Shown here: positions 6,986-15,459 of the stretch, in pieces
Position numbering within the stretch: position 1 is the stretch's first letter
Layout of the letters: each line of letters begins with the position of its first letter
DNA from: an uncultured Bacteroidales bacterium
GTDB taxonomy: Bacteria; Bacteroidota; Bacteroidia; Bacteroidales; Paludibacteraceae
Direction of reading: 5' to 3'
Assembly: GCA_937911935.1 (NCBI GenBank)
Contig: CALDQH010000103.1
Span: 1 to 16,523 of the forward strand
Length of the DNA stretch: 16,523 bases
Notes under the pieces: model-generated
The model's input: the letters and a program-made list of their open reading frames with translations, nothing else
Database searches by the model: none
What the model was told of the DNA's origin: nothing
Made by a program: the position numbers and the translations under genes

Positions 6986-9900
6986 ATGAAACAGTTTAAA
7001 CTGCTCAATAGAATTTTGGGATTTATGGTATTTGCCATTGCCATGGCAACCTACGGCCTAACCATCGAGCCCACAGCTAGTTTTTGGGATTGTCCCGAAT
7101 TTATCTCTACCGCAGCTAAATTAGAAGTAGGACACCCTCCTGGTGCTCCATTCTTTATGCTCACCGGCAAATTTGTCAGTTTGTTTGCCTCCGACCCTAC
7201 TCAGATTGCCTACTGCGTAAACATGCTTTCGGCTTTCTTTAGTGCGCTTACCATCTTGTTTTTGTACTTTACCATTACCCATTTGGCACGCCGCATGTTG
7301 GTCGAAAAAGATCAAGAATTTGCCTTATGGAAAGTAATTACCTGCTTGGGCAGTGGCGTCATAGGAGCCTTGGCTTATACTTTTTCGGATACATTCTGGT
7401 TTTCTGCCGTCGAAGCAGAAGTGTATGCTTATTCCTCTTTCTTAACCGCCATTGTTTTCTGGTTAATTCTAAAATGGGAAGAGCATGCAGACCAGCCTCA
7501 ATCTGATAAGTACCTGATACTCATAACTTATCTAATGGGTCTATCCATTGGCGTTCACTTACTTAACCTACTAACCATTCCTGCCATTGTATTGGTTTAT
7601 TACTACCGCAAATACCAACAAACCAGCGTCAAAGGCATGCTTATAGCCCTGTTGGTTTCGTTTGCTATTTTGGGTTTTATCTTGTACGGATTAGTGCCAG
7701 GTTTTATCAATTTAGCAGGCTACGTCGAATTACTATTTGTCAACGCCTTGGGATTACCCTTTAATTCGGGAGCCCTATTCTATTGCTTTGCAACGGTTTC
7801 TGTGTTAATTTGGTCGCTTATCGAACTCTACAAAAACCAGCCAAACGATTTACGCATTAAAATTTCCTCGCTACTGGCGGTTTCTTTGTTGGGCATTCCT
7901 TTTGTCATGGGAAGCTGGTGGATTGGACTGCTTGTTATTGCCCTAATTATCGTTTATTTTGTTCGTTGCAAAGACCTTAATTTACGTTTAATGAGTACCA
8001 TCATGACCTCGCTTGCCATGATGCTATTGGGCTATTCTTGCTACGCACTTATCGTGGTGCGCTCGGCTGCCAATCCGCCCATGGATCAAAACTCGCCCGA
8101 CAATGTATTTGCGCTTAAATCCTACCTAAATCGCGAACAATACGGCGACAGACCTTTATTCTATGGTCCTTACTATTCGTCCGAACCCGCATTGGTATCA
8201 GACGGCCAATACTGCCGAACAGCAGTAATTGAAGGCGAAAAGGTTTGGGGCATGAAAGAAAAAACCTCTGCCGACGAAAAAGACGAATACATTGTAACCG
8301 ATGTTAAATCGAAAGTGCAATACGACAGCAAGTTTAAGACCATATTCCCTCGTATGCACAGCAGCACTGGCGAGCACCCACGCATTTACGAATCGTGGGT
8401 AAACATCAAAGGCAAAAAAGTCACCTACGACCAATGTGGATACAAACGCAACATTACCATCCCTACTTTTGGCGAAAACTTAGAATTCTTCTTTAAATAC
8501 CAGCTTAATTACATGTATTGGCGATACTTTATGTGGAATTTTAGCGGTCGTCAAAACGACATTCAGGGACACGGAGAAATCACCAACGGCAATTGGATTA
8601 CGGGCATTAACGCCATCGACCAATATTTAGTGGGAGACCAAACGCAATTATCAGAAGCCTATAAAAACAACAAAGGACGCAACGTTTATTACATGCTTCC
8701 GCTCATTTTAGGCATTTTGGGCATGTTATACATGATTCAAGGTGGCAAAAAAGGCATGCAGAACTTTTGGCTTACCTTTACGCTGTTCTTTATGACAGGT
8801 ATTGCTATTGTGCTTTACCTAAACCAAGGTCCATACGAACCACGTGAGCGTGATTATGCTTATGCGGGTTCTTTCTATGCTTTCTGCATTTGGATTGGTT
8901 TTGGCGTTGCTGGCTTAGCTAAAATGTTCGAAAACAGCAAAGTTGCCAAAATTTGGACCTCTATCCTTGCTTTAGCATTGGCTCTGCCCGTTCCTGCTTT
9001 GATGGCATACGAAAACTGGGATGACCACGACCGCTCGGGACGTTATTTAGTACGCGATTTTGGCAAAAACTATTTTAACTCGTGTGCTCCCAACGCCATT
9101 ATCTTTACCAACGGTGATAACGATACTTTCCCCTTGTGGTATTTGCAAGAAACAGAAGAAGATAGTGTTGCTTTAGATACCCGTGTCTGCAATCTATCCT
9201 ACTTGCAAACCGATTGGTACATTGACCAAATGAGACGTCCTGCATACCAATCTGCTCCACTACCTATAACTTGGAAACGAGCCGACTATGCCGAAGGTGT
9301 ACGTAGCGTTGTGCGATTAGAAGACAAAGTAGCGGGTCCTATCGACTTAAAAACAGCTTTGCAATTCTTATTGAAACAAAAAGGCGACGCAAGTAATAAC
9401 GTACTGCCTTGCAAAAAATTCAAAGTTCCCGTAAATGTAGATAACCTAATCAAACAAGGAGCTATTACCGAGGCAGAAAGAGACCTGATTGCGCCCGAAA
9501 TGATTATCGATTTATCGGGCAAACGATACATTACCAAAAGCGAATTGATGATTCTGGAAATGATTGCCCAAAATGATTGGGAGCGTCCCATCTATTTTGC
9601 TGTTACAGTTGGTTCCGAAATGCATTTGGGGTTAACCCGTCATTTCCAATTAGAAGGATTAAGCTACCGCCTTGTACCTTACAAAGAATCGAGCAGCCAA
9701 GGAGTCGTTTCTACCCGTCACATGTACCACAACATGATGAATCTGTTTAAATTTGGAGGCATCGACAATCCTTCTATTTATTTGGACGAAAACAGTGAAC
9801 GCATGTGCCGTGCACACCGCCAAATGTTCGATTCGCTTATCGAGCAACTCATCAAAGAGGGCGATAAAGAAAAGGCCCTAAATGCACTGAATTACTGCAT

Positions 9901-10213
9901 GGAACAAATCCCAGGTAGTACGATTCCGCATAATTACGCATCGGCTTCGTTTGTCGAATTTTATTATCAATTGGGCGAAAAAGAAAAAGCCCAAGCCTTA
10001 TCGGATCAAATTGGCACTACGGCACAAGACAACTTGCGTTATTTAAATACGCTTACGTTACAACAACGTCGCAGTGCCTCCGACGAGATTACACGCAACT
10101 TGGCTGCCATTCAACGATTGGCATTTGCTGCCGAAAAATACAACGTGTCTGATTATCTAAAATATTACGAGATCATGTCAACCTATTCACCTTTGTATAA
10201 TTCGATACAATAA
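6986..10213 (+). CDS. DUF2723 / GT117-type polytopic membrane glycosyltransferase-like protein
   Basis: This 1075-residue protein has the DUF2723 arrangement found widely in Bacteroidota. Members resemble protein O-mannosyltransferases and are usually labelled glycosyltransferase family 117; they are thought to transfer sugar from a lipid carrier on the periplasmic side. The N-terminus has a membrane segment and then SFWDCPEFI (32-40) and KLEVGHPPGAPFF (45-57), the PMT-like acidic and HPPG motifs expected at the active site. About a dozen hydrophobic segments follow, interrupted by a soluble stretch around residues 385-545. YEPRERDYAYAGSF lies near 615-630. A soluble C-terminal half contains NGDNDTFPLW and helical, TPR-like sequence near the end. 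I start at ATG 6986 because the candidate promoter lies inside the longer frame and the extension looks unrelated. The stop overlaps the next start (TAATG). The transferase activity is inferred from the family. Confidence 0.88.
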   Translation: MKQFKLLNRILGFMVFAIAMATYGLTIEPTASFWDCPEFISTAAKLEVGHPPGAPFFMLTGKFVSLFASDPTQIAYCVNMLSAFFSALTILFLYFTITHLARRMLVEKDQEFALWKVITCLGSGVIGALAYTFSDTFWFSAVEAEVYAYSSFLTAIVFWLILKWEEHADQPQSDKYLILITYLMGLSIGVHLLNLLTIPAIVLVYYYRKYQQTSVKGMLIALLVSFAILGFILYGLVPGFINLAGYVELLFVNALGLPFNSGALFYCFATVSVLIWSLIELYKNQPNDLRIKISSLLAVSLLGIPFVMGSWWIGLLVIALIIVYFVRCKDLNLRLMSTIMTSLAMMLLGYSCYALIVVRSAANPPMDQNSPDNVFALKSYLNREQYGDRPLFYGPYYSSEPALVSDGQYCRTAVIEGEKVWGMKEKTSADEKDEYIVTDVKSKVQYDSKFKTIFPRMHSSTGEHPRIYESWVNIKGKKVTYDQCGYKRNITIPTFGENLEFFFKYQLNYMYWRYFMWNFSGRQNDIQGHGEITNGNWITGINAIDQYLVGDQTQLSEAYKNNKGRNVYYMLPLILGILGMLYMIQGGKKGMQNFWLTFTLFFMTGIAIVLYLNQGPYEPRERDYAYAGSFYAFCIWIGFGVAGLAKMFENSKVAKIWTSILALALALPVPALMAYENWDDHDRSGRYLVRDFGKNYFNSCAPNAIIFTNGDNDTFPLWYLQETEEDSVALDTRVCNLSYLQTDWYIDQMRRPAYQSAPLPITWKRADYAEGVRSVVRLEDKVAGPIDLKTALQFLLKQKGDASNNVLPCKKFKVPVNVDNLIKQGAITEAERDLIAPEMIIDLSGKRYITKSELMILEMIAQNDWERPIYFAVTVGSEMHLGLTRHFQLEGLSYRLVPYKESSSQGVVSTRHMYHNMMNLFKFGGIDNPSIYLDENSERMCRAHRQMFDSLIEQLIKEGDKEKALNALNYCMEQIPGSTIPHNYASASFVEFYYQLGEKEKAQALSDQIGTTAQDNLRYLNTLTLQQRRSASDEITRNLAAIQRLAFAAEKYNVSDYLKYYEIMSTYSPLYNSIQ

Positions 10214-10827
10214 TGTGGATAGAACAAATGCCCAATTGGGTAAGAAAATTTTACCCAACCGTTTGGTGGCGAAAAGACAGCAACCAGAAAACGTTATATT
10301 TGACCTTTGATGATGGTCCGAACCCAGATATTACGCCCTGGATTTTGGACCAATTGGACAAGCTAAACATCAAAGCAACGTTTTTTTGCATTGGGAACAA
10401 TGCGCAAAAGCATCTCGAATTGGTACAGGAAATTAGCCAAAGAGGACATGCTCTTGGCACACACGGATACAGCCATAAGCGTGGCATGTACAAGGATACA
10501 AAAACTTTTTTTGCCGACATTCAACTTGGAGCCACCTGGGTAAAAAGCCGTTTATTTAGGCCTCCTCATGGTCGGATAACCCCAAAACAAGCCAAACAAC
10601 TATCCAAAACATACACGGTTGTTCTTTGGGATGTTATCACACGCGATTATGATGCAAGTTTATCGCCTCAGGAAGTAGAGAAGATTGCTCTAAAATACAC
10701 ACGGAATGGTTCAATTGTTGTTTTTCACGATTCCATCAAAGCCCAAAAGAACATGCAATATGTTTTTCCGCGCGTGGTAAAGCAATGGTTATCGCAAGGA
10801 TATAAATTTGCAACGCTAAACGATTAA
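10213..10827 (+). CDS. Polysaccharide deacetylase (NodB homology domain)
   Basis: A 204-residue single-domain carbohydrate esterase family 4 protein. These metal-dependent enzymes remove N- or O-acetyl groups from peptidoglycan, chitooligosaccharides or surface polysaccharides. All NodB motifs are visible: TFDDG (31-35, catalytic base and metal Asp), HGYSH (84-88, metal-binding His pair), RPPHG (116-120), DVITRDYD (140-147) and VVFHDS (169-174, catalytic His). I see no signal peptide or membrane anchor: the N-terminus MWIEQMPNWVRKFYP is only mildly hydrophobic. The site of action is therefore unclear, and a cytoplasmic role on a lipid-linked precursor is possible. The ATG shares its A with the stop of the upstream GT117-like gene (TAATG), implying translational coupling and a shared glycan pathway. 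The substrate cannot be read from the sequence. Confidence 0.93.
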   Translation: MWIEQMPNWVRKFYPTVWWRKDSNQKTLYLTFDDGPNPDITPWILDQLDKLNIKATFFCIGNNAQKHLELVQEISQRGHALGTHGYSHKRGMYKDTKTFFADIQLGATWVKSRLFRPPHGRITPKQAKQLSKTYTVVLWDVITRDYDASLSPQEVEKIALKYTRNGSIVVFHDSIKAQKNMQYVFPRVVKQWLSQGYKFATLND

Positions 10828-10829
10828 AG

Positions 10830-10853
10830 ACAACTAAACAACTAAACGACTAA
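10830..10853. repeat. Tandem repeat, three 8-bp ACRACTAA units before purD
   Basis: Units ACAACTAA (10830-10837), ACAACTAA (10838-10845) and ACGACTAA (10846-10853) fill most of the 37-bp gap between the deacetylase gene and purD. A short A-run then leads to the purD ATG. No ribosome binding site of the usual kind is visible; the A-rich leader may serve instead, as is common in Bacteroidota. Confidence 0.85.
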
Positions 10854-10864
10854 ACAAAAAAAAT

Positions 10865-12133
10865 ATGAACATCTTACTATTAGGATCGGGCGGCAGAGAA
10901 CACGCCCTTGCTTGGAAAATTGCACAAAGCAAACACGTAGAACAATTGTACATTGCTCCTGGCAATGCAGGAACCGCTGCCGTTGGCACCAACGTTGCCA
11001 TAAGTGCCGACGATTTTGAAGCCATCAAGGCTTTTACCTTGGCAAACAACATTGGCATGGTGGTTGTAGGTCCCGAAGCTCCCTTGGTTAAAGGCATTGT
11101 TGACTATTTTAAAGCAGACGAAGCCTTACAAAACATTCCAGTAGTAGGTCCTTCTAAATTTGGAGCACAAATGGAAGGTAGCAAGGAATTTGCCAAACAA
11201 TTTATGATGCGCAATGGCATTCCTACCGCTGCCTACCAAGCATTTACCAAAGATACCTTGCAAGAAGGCATCGCCTTTTTGCGCACCCTCAAAGCACCTT
11301 ACGTGCTTAAAGCCGACGGTTTAGCCGCAGGCAAAGGCGTGTTGATTTTGGACGAGTTGGCTACTGCCGAAAAAGAATTAACCGAAATGCTTAACGGTAT
11401 GTTTGGCGATGCCAGTGCAACCGTAGTTATCGAAGAATTCTTATCGGGCATCGAATGCTCTGTATTTGCACTTACCGATGGCAAAGATTACGTTATCCTA
11501 CCCGAAGCCAAAGATTACAAACGCATTGGCGAGGGTGATACTGGTCTTAACACAGGCGGCATGGGTTCTATTTCTCCCGTAAGTTTTGCCGATAAGACCT
11601 TTATGGACAAGGTAGAACAACGCATCGTTAAACCTACTATCGATGGTCTTAACAAAGAGAATATCGACTACAAAGGTTTTGTATTCTTTGGTTTGATTAA
11701 AGTAGGCGAAGAACCATACGTTATTGAATACAACTGCCGCATGGGCGACCCCGAAACCGAATCGGTGATGTTGCGTTTGCAAAACGACTTGGTAGATCTT
11801 TTCATAGCTACCTTTAACGGAACATTGGCACAACAAACCATCAAACACGATCCTCGCTATGCCGTGAGTGTTATGTTGGTATCGGGTGGTTATCCTGGCG
11901 ACTACGAAAAAGGAAAAGTAATTAGCGGATTGGACCAAGTAACCGATAGCTTGGTATTCCACGCTGGAACTGCCTTCAAAGCAGACGAAGTAGTAACTGC
12001 TGGTGGTCGTGTGATGACCGTTAGCTCGTACGGAGCAACCAAAGACGAAGCATTAGCACAATCTTTTGCAGGTGCACAAAAAATCAATTACGAAGGTAAA
12101 TATTTCCGCCGCGACATCGGTTTCGATTTATAA
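10865..12133 (+). CDS. purD: Phosphoribosylamine-glycine ligase (GAR synthetase)
   Basis: PurD condenses 5-phosphoribosylamine with glycine, using ATP, to give GAR, the second step of de novo purine synthesis in the cytosol. The 422 residues match the family. The N-terminal domain opens with LLLGSGGREHALAWKI (4-19). The ATP-grasp part shows YVLKADGLAAGKGVLI (146-161), VIEEFLSGIECS, DGDTG-like GEGDTGLNTGGMGSISP (223-239) and YNCRMGDPETE (289-299), the metal-binding end of the fold. The last of these differs slightly from the common FNxRFGDPE form. The ATG follows an A-rich leader and an 8-bp tandem repeat. The gene ends in TAATG, shared with the following membrane protein. purT, acting on the GAR product, lies about 3.3 kb downstream. 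Confidence 0.98.
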   Translation: MNILLLGSGGREHALAWKIAQSKHVEQLYIAPGNAGTAAVGTNVAISADDFEAIKAFTLANNIGMVVVGPEAPLVKGIVDYFKADEALQNIPVVGPSKFGAQMEGSKEFAKQFMMRNGIPTAAYQAFTKDTLQEGIAFLRTLKAPYVLKADGLAAGKGVLILDELATAEKELTEMLNGMFGDASATVVIEEFLSGIECSVFALTDGKDYVILPEAKDYKRIGEGDTGLNTGGMGSISPVSFADKTFMDKVEQRIVKPTIDGLNKENIDYKGFVFFGLIKVGEEPYVIEYNCRMGDPETESVMLRLQNDLVDLFIATFNGTLAQQTIKHDPRYAVSVMLVSGGYPGDYEKGKVISGLDQVTDSLVFHAGTAFKADEVVTAGGRVMTVSSYGATKDEALAQSFAGAQKINYEGKYFRRDIGFDL

Positions 12134-13110
12134 TGTATAAAACAGGAGAAAATAAATCAATTGTATCATTAGCAGGGGGCATTGTACTGACCCTGCTAAT
12201 TGGTACAACCGTATGGGTACCAGCTTTTATCACATCCCCTACCATACTTGCAACACAAGGTAGTGGCATTTTGTACAAAGCCATCGAACCCTTATTTACT
12301 CCATTCACAAGTTCCCTACTCACCCTCATTTTTTTGATCTGTTTAGGTTGTTGGGGATGTTGGCAGGTTGAACACCATCGTTTGGTAAAAACAGCCTCTA
12401 TTTTACCTGCCTTTTTCATGCTATTCTTACCAGGTCTATTTTTATCCGAGCATGGTTTTAGTCCTGGATTACCGGCATGTATCTGCCTATACACCGCCTT
12501 TTCGCGCATCATTGTACTATGTCCACAAGAGGACGTGCAATGGCGCTCACTCGAAATGGGGTTCTTTGTAGCACTCGCAACCCTATTTGCCCCCACTTTT
12601 GTTTTTTACATCCCACTGTGCCTGATAGGAATCCACTTGCTTAATCGCCTTACTTTTCAAAACCTTTTAGCATCGATTATTGGCATTATCACGCCTTACA
12701 TTTTATTGGTAGGATTCCTATTTCTCACCAACCAAAGCGACGAATTAGTTCAACTCTGGCAAATGGCTAACAAGCAATTTTGCATTTCATGGCAATGGGG
12801 ACTTCACGAGGGTATTCTACTCGGATTGATTGGTATTTCTCTCTTGGTTGCTTTAATGGGATTTTTGCACCAACATACAGACAGAATCCACCCACGCGCT
12901 ATTACATCTTTTGCATTTGTACTGGCCTTCGGTGCGCTTATTCTTTCCCTTTTGTACCACAACGCCCATCACACCATTTCGCTCTGTATGTTCGCTTCGC
13001 TTTTGCTAACCCAATATTTTAATTACCGTAGCCAGAAACTAACCAGGGTATTTTTCTATACCTTTATCAGTAGTTGTTTGTTTGTTTACGGAACTCTATT
13101 TATAGCCTAA
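12133..13110 (+). CDS. Polytopic membrane protein of unknown function, coupled to purD
   Basis: I do not recognise this 325-residue protein with certainty. It is strongly hydrophobic, with roughly 8-10 predicted membrane segments (for example around 11-31, 60-78, 90-106, 140-166, 175-195, 225-247 and 258-280), short polar loops, and no obvious catalytic motif or signal cleavage site. Layout and size are compatible with the poorly characterised DUF6427-like membrane proteins that I recall near purine/pyrimidine genes in Bacteroidota. They are also compatible with Wzy/O-antigen polymerase-like glycan proteins. Neither is supported by a diagnostic motif. Its ATG shares a base with the purD stop (TAATG), so it is translated from the purD message. 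The gap to the next membrane protein gene is 12 bp. Confidence 0.8.
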   Translation: MYKTGENKSIVSLAGGIVLTLLIGTTVWVPAFITSPTILATQGSGILYKAIEPLFTPFTSSLLTLIFLICLGCWGCWQVEHHRLVKTASILPAFFMLFLPGLFLSEHGFSPGLPACICLYTAFSRIIVLCPQEDVQWRSLEMGFFVALATLFAPTFVFYIPLCLIGIHLLNRLTFQNLLASIIGIITPYILLVGFLFLTNQSDELVQLWQMANKQFCISWQWGLHEGILLGLIGISLLVALMGFLHQHTDRIHPRAITSFAFVLAFGALILSLLYHNAHHTISLCMFASLLLTQYFNYRSQKLTRVFFYTFISSCLFVYGTLFIA

Positions 13111-13122
13111 CGAATTCCCTAC

Positions 13123-13581
13123 ATGGACGAAATTTTATTAGGTCTAACGGCATACGGCTACATCGGTCTGTTTGTTGCCTCTTTTTTATCTGCTACCATA
13201 CTTCCTTTTAGTTCGGAGTTGGTTTTTACCACCTTATTATATACTACCCCTGGCAATGTATGGATTTACATCGCTGCAGCAACTTTAGGCAACTCGTTGG
13301 GTGCACTCACTTGTTATGCCTTGGGCAGATTAGGCAAGTTAGCATGGATAGAGCGATACCTAAAGATTTCGCGTGAGAAAATAGATCATTGGAATCAAAA
13401 ACTTAGGGAGCACGCTACTTGGGCATGTTTCTTTACTTTTTTACCCCTTGTTGGAGATATTATTGCTGTATGCGCAGGTTTTTTGCGCACACCCCTGTGG
13501 AGCACAATTCTATTCATCACCTTGGGTAAATTCTTTCGATACCTTTTGTGGATTTCTGCCACCTACTGGCTATTTGTATAA
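13123..13581 (+). CDS. YqaA-type DedA/SNARE-associated family membrane protein
   Basis: A 152-residue inner-membrane protein of the DedA superfamily, closest in length and pattern to the YqaA branch. It has four or so hydrophobic segments: GYIGLFVASFLSATILP with a following SSEL (12-32), WIYIAAATLGNSLGALTCY (47-65), the ACFFTFLPLVGDIIAVCAGF stretch (100-120), and a C-terminal segment ending in WISATYWLFV. The G-x-x-x-G-x-LTCYxLGR and FLPLVGD-x2-AVxAGFLR patterns are typical of the family, whose better-studied members take part in lipid and polyprenyl-phosphate recycling. It follows the preceding membrane gene by 12 bp and ends 4 bp before a hairpin. It is probably the last gene of the plus-strand run. 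Confidence 0.88.
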   Translation: MDEILLGLTAYGYIGLFVASFLSATILPFSSELVFTTLLYTTPGNVWIYIAAATLGNSLGALTCYALGRLGKLAWIERYLKISREKIDHWNQKLREHATWACFFTFLPLVGDIIAVCAGFLRTPLWSTILFITLGKFFRYLLWISATYWLFV

Positions 13582-13585
13582 AAAT

Positions 13586-13609
13586 AGGGAGCTTGCAACC
13601 AAGCCCCCT
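13586..13609 (-). terminator. Hairpin terminator between convergent yqaA-like and Dabb genes
   Basis: AGGGAGCTTG (13586-13595) pairs with CAAGCCCCCT (13600-13609) around a CAAC loop, with one A-C mismatch; a further T-A pair closes the base. Read on the minus strand, the stem is followed almost directly by TTTTT (13584 to 13580), so it fits an intrinsic terminator for the Dabb gene that ends 27 bp before it. On the plus strand it lies directly after the yqaA-like stop but lacks a clear T-run, so termination there would be weaker. Confidence 0.7.
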
Positions 13610-13635
13610 AAATAGAATCGATTGTTACCTTTCGA

Positions 13636-13941
13636 CTATCCTTCGTAATCTACACATACACGAGCACACACCACCTTTTTAATATAAGTAGCGGCTTCTA
13701 CATGCAAAGGGTGCGACTGATACGCATTTAATGCCTCTACATCGGGAAAGGTACAATTTAGAACAACATCGTAGTTGCTTTCGGGCGTTTCTGGGTGGTT
13801 TATACCCACTTCGATGCTCAACAAACCATCTATTTTTCCCATTAACGACTCCAAACTATTCTTTACAATTTGGGCATTTTCTGCTTTACTTTTACCTTCG
13901 GATTCATCCAAAAGTTTCCACATTACTATATGTCTAATCAT
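13636..13941 (-). CDS. Dabb (stress-responsive A/B barrel) domain protein
   Basis: A 101-residue dimeric alpha-beta barrel protein, single-domain, starting MIRHIVMWKLLDES, the usual first strand of Dabb proteins. Other family-typical parts are the helix KNSLESLMGKIDGLLSIEVGIN (28-49) and YDVVLNCTFPDVEALNAYQSHPLHVEAATYIK (57-88), with the conserved Y-x-x-HP-x-H segment near 73-80. The ending VVCARVCVDYEG completes the last strand. Family members are often induced by stress, but their biochemical role is generally unknown and none is implied by the neighbours here. The gene is convergent with the yqaA-like gene and divergent from the aldehyde dehydrogenase. No signal peptide is present, so it should be cytosolic. 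Confidence 0.9.
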   Translation of the reverse strand: MIRHIVMWKLLDESEGKSKAENAQIVKNSLESLMGKIDGLLSIEVGINHPETPESNYDVVLNCTFPDVEALNAYQSHPLHVEAATYIKKVVCARVCVDYEG

Positions 13942-13961
13942 ATTTTATTGTTTTTACCATG

Positions 13962-13969
13962 CAAATTTA
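13962..13969 (-). promoter_or_regulatory. Candidate -7 element for the Dabb gene, TAAATTTG
   Basis: TAAATTTG (13969 to 13962) is an exact match to TAnnTTTG, about 20 bp upstream of the Dabb ATG. The nearest TTTG upstream (13997 to 13994) lies 24 bp away instead of the usual 19-21, so the -33 element is uncertain. The A/T-runs between them form a small palindrome around ATGC...GCAT. Confidence 0.4.
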
Positions 13970-14022
13970 TAAAAAAAAATGCTTTTTTTGCATCAAATAT
14001 AAATCACGAATATAGATTACTT

Positions 14023-15399
14023 ATGACAAATCGAATTGACGAATTGTACCAAGCACAAGGAAATTACTTTCTTTCTGGCGAAACCTTATCGATAGAAAAA
14101 CGAAAAGCCGCCTTACTCAAACTGCGTCAAACCATCTTGCAGTTGCAACAAGACATTGAAAGTGCCTTGCAATTAGACCTAAACAAATCCAAAGCCGAAT
14201 CGTACATGACCGAAATAGGCATGACATTGGCTGCTATCACACACCAAATTAAACACTTAAAAAAATACAGCAAGCCCAAACGAGTAGGACTCAGCATCAC
14301 CGCATTTCCAGGCAAAGGATACATTGTGCCCGAACCATACGGCAGGGTACTGATTATGTCACCCTGGAATTACCCATTCCTATTATGCATGGACCCATTG
14401 GTAAGTGCTGTTGCCGCAGGAAACTGTGTCATGGTTAAACCTGCAAACACCTCCAAACACACCTCCATGGTCATTGCTAAAATCATCGAAGCTGCTTTTG
14501 ACCCTGCCCACGTTGCTTGCATCCCAGGCGGAAGTGAGAATTGCAATTGCTTGCTCGAAAAACGATTCGATTATATTTTCTACACAGGCAGCCCACGTGT
14601 AGGAAAGTTAATCATGGAAAAAGCCGCCAAATACTTAACCCCCGTTACCTTAGAGTTAGGAGGCAAGAGCCCTTGCATCATCGACAGCACCGCCAATGTT
14701 GATTTGGCAGTTAAACGCCTATTATTCGGCAAAAGCTTAAATGCAGGACAAACTTGCGTTGCCCCCGATTATCTATTGGTACATAGCAGTGTAAAAGACA
14801 AAGTAATAGAACGTTTTATTCACTACAGCAAGAAATTCTGGGGTAAGGAGCCCATCGGGAACGCCAATTATCCCCGCATTATACACGAACAACACTATCA
14901 ACGATTGGTATCTTACTTGGGTGATGGAACTTGTTTGGCAGGCGGAGAACACAGCGATCAGTCGCTCAAGATTGCTCCCACCCTACTTGCCATTGACAAT
15001 CGTTCTGCTCGCATTATGCAAGAAGAAATTTTTGGTCCTATTTTGCCTCTAATCGAATTCAACCTTATGCAAGAGGCTGTAGATTACATTCGACAATACG
15101 AAAAACCCTTGGCACTTTATTTGTTCTCCAACAACAAGCACGTACAAAAACTGTTTGCCAGACAAATTCCTTTTGGAGGAGGCTGCTTTAACGATACCAT
15201 TATGCACCTTACCGAAGAGAACTTACCTTTTGGAGGCGTAGGCAACAGTGGCATGGGCGCATACCACGGGAAAGCAGGTTTTGACACCTTTACCCACTAC
15301 AAGAGCATCCTAAAAAGAGGAACTTGGATGGATCCTTTCTTTAGATACCATCCCCTTGGAGGTTTCAAGATGTGGCTTGTTAGTAAGTTTTTACGCTAA
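14023..15399 (+). CDS. NAD(P)-dependent aldehyde dehydrogenase, class 3 / fatty-aldehyde type
   Basis: This 458-residue aldehyde dehydrogenase oxidises an aldehyde to the acid with NAD(P)+. The short length and motif pattern place it with class 3/fatty-aldehyde and YwdH-like enzymes rather than the ~490-residue class 1/2 forms. Catalytic features are visible: WNYP with N116, the nucleotide-binding YTGSPRVG (187-194), general base E211 in LELGGKSP, nucleophile C245 in NAGQTC, then EEIFGP and LPFGGVGNSG. The C-terminus ends in a basic, partly hydrophobic stretch (FKMWLVSKFLR), which in related enzymes helps membrane association. I start at ATG 14023. The frame runs 51 codons further upstream, but that part lies antisense inside the Dabb gene and lacks family resemblance. 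The substrate cannot be inferred; it lies between two genes of other function and is probably a separate unit. Confidence 0.95.
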   Translation: MTNRIDELYQAQGNYFLSGETLSIEKRKAALLKLRQTILQLQQDIESALQLDLNKSKAESYMTEIGMTLAAITHQIKHLKKYSKPKRVGLSITAFPGKGYIVPEPYGRVLIMSPWNYPFLLCMDPLVSAVAAGNCVMVKPANTSKHTSMVIAKIIEAAFDPAHVACIPGGSENCNCLLEKRFDYIFYTGSPRVGKLIMEKAAKYLTPVTLELGGKSPCIIDSTANVDLAVKRLLFGKSLNAGQTCVAPDYLLVHSSVKDKVIERFIHYSKKFWGKEPIGNANYPRIIHEQHYQRLVSYLGDGTCLAGGEHSDQSLKIAPTLLAIDNRSARIMQEEIFGPILPLIEFNLMQEAVDYIRQYEKPLALYLFSNNKHVQKLFARQIPFGGGCFNDTIMHLTEENLPFGGVGNSGMGAYHGKAGFDTFTHYKSILKRGTWMDPFFRYHPLGGFKMWLVSKFLR

Positions 15400-15459
15400 A
15401 CTATTTTTTATCAGCATAAAATGATTATTTTTGCTTGAAACAAATATTATCCCTATTCT

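Noticed and set aside
13987..14018. TTTG-N20-TATAGATT as an aldehyde dehydrogenase promoter
   Set aside because: Spacing is acceptable but the -7 half matches TAnnTTTG poorly, so it was not listed as a feature.
13870..14022. 51-codon in-frame extension upstream of the aldehyde dehydrogenase
   Set aside because: It runs antisense into the Dabb gene and across the divergent promoter area. The family-like sequence begins at ATG 14023.
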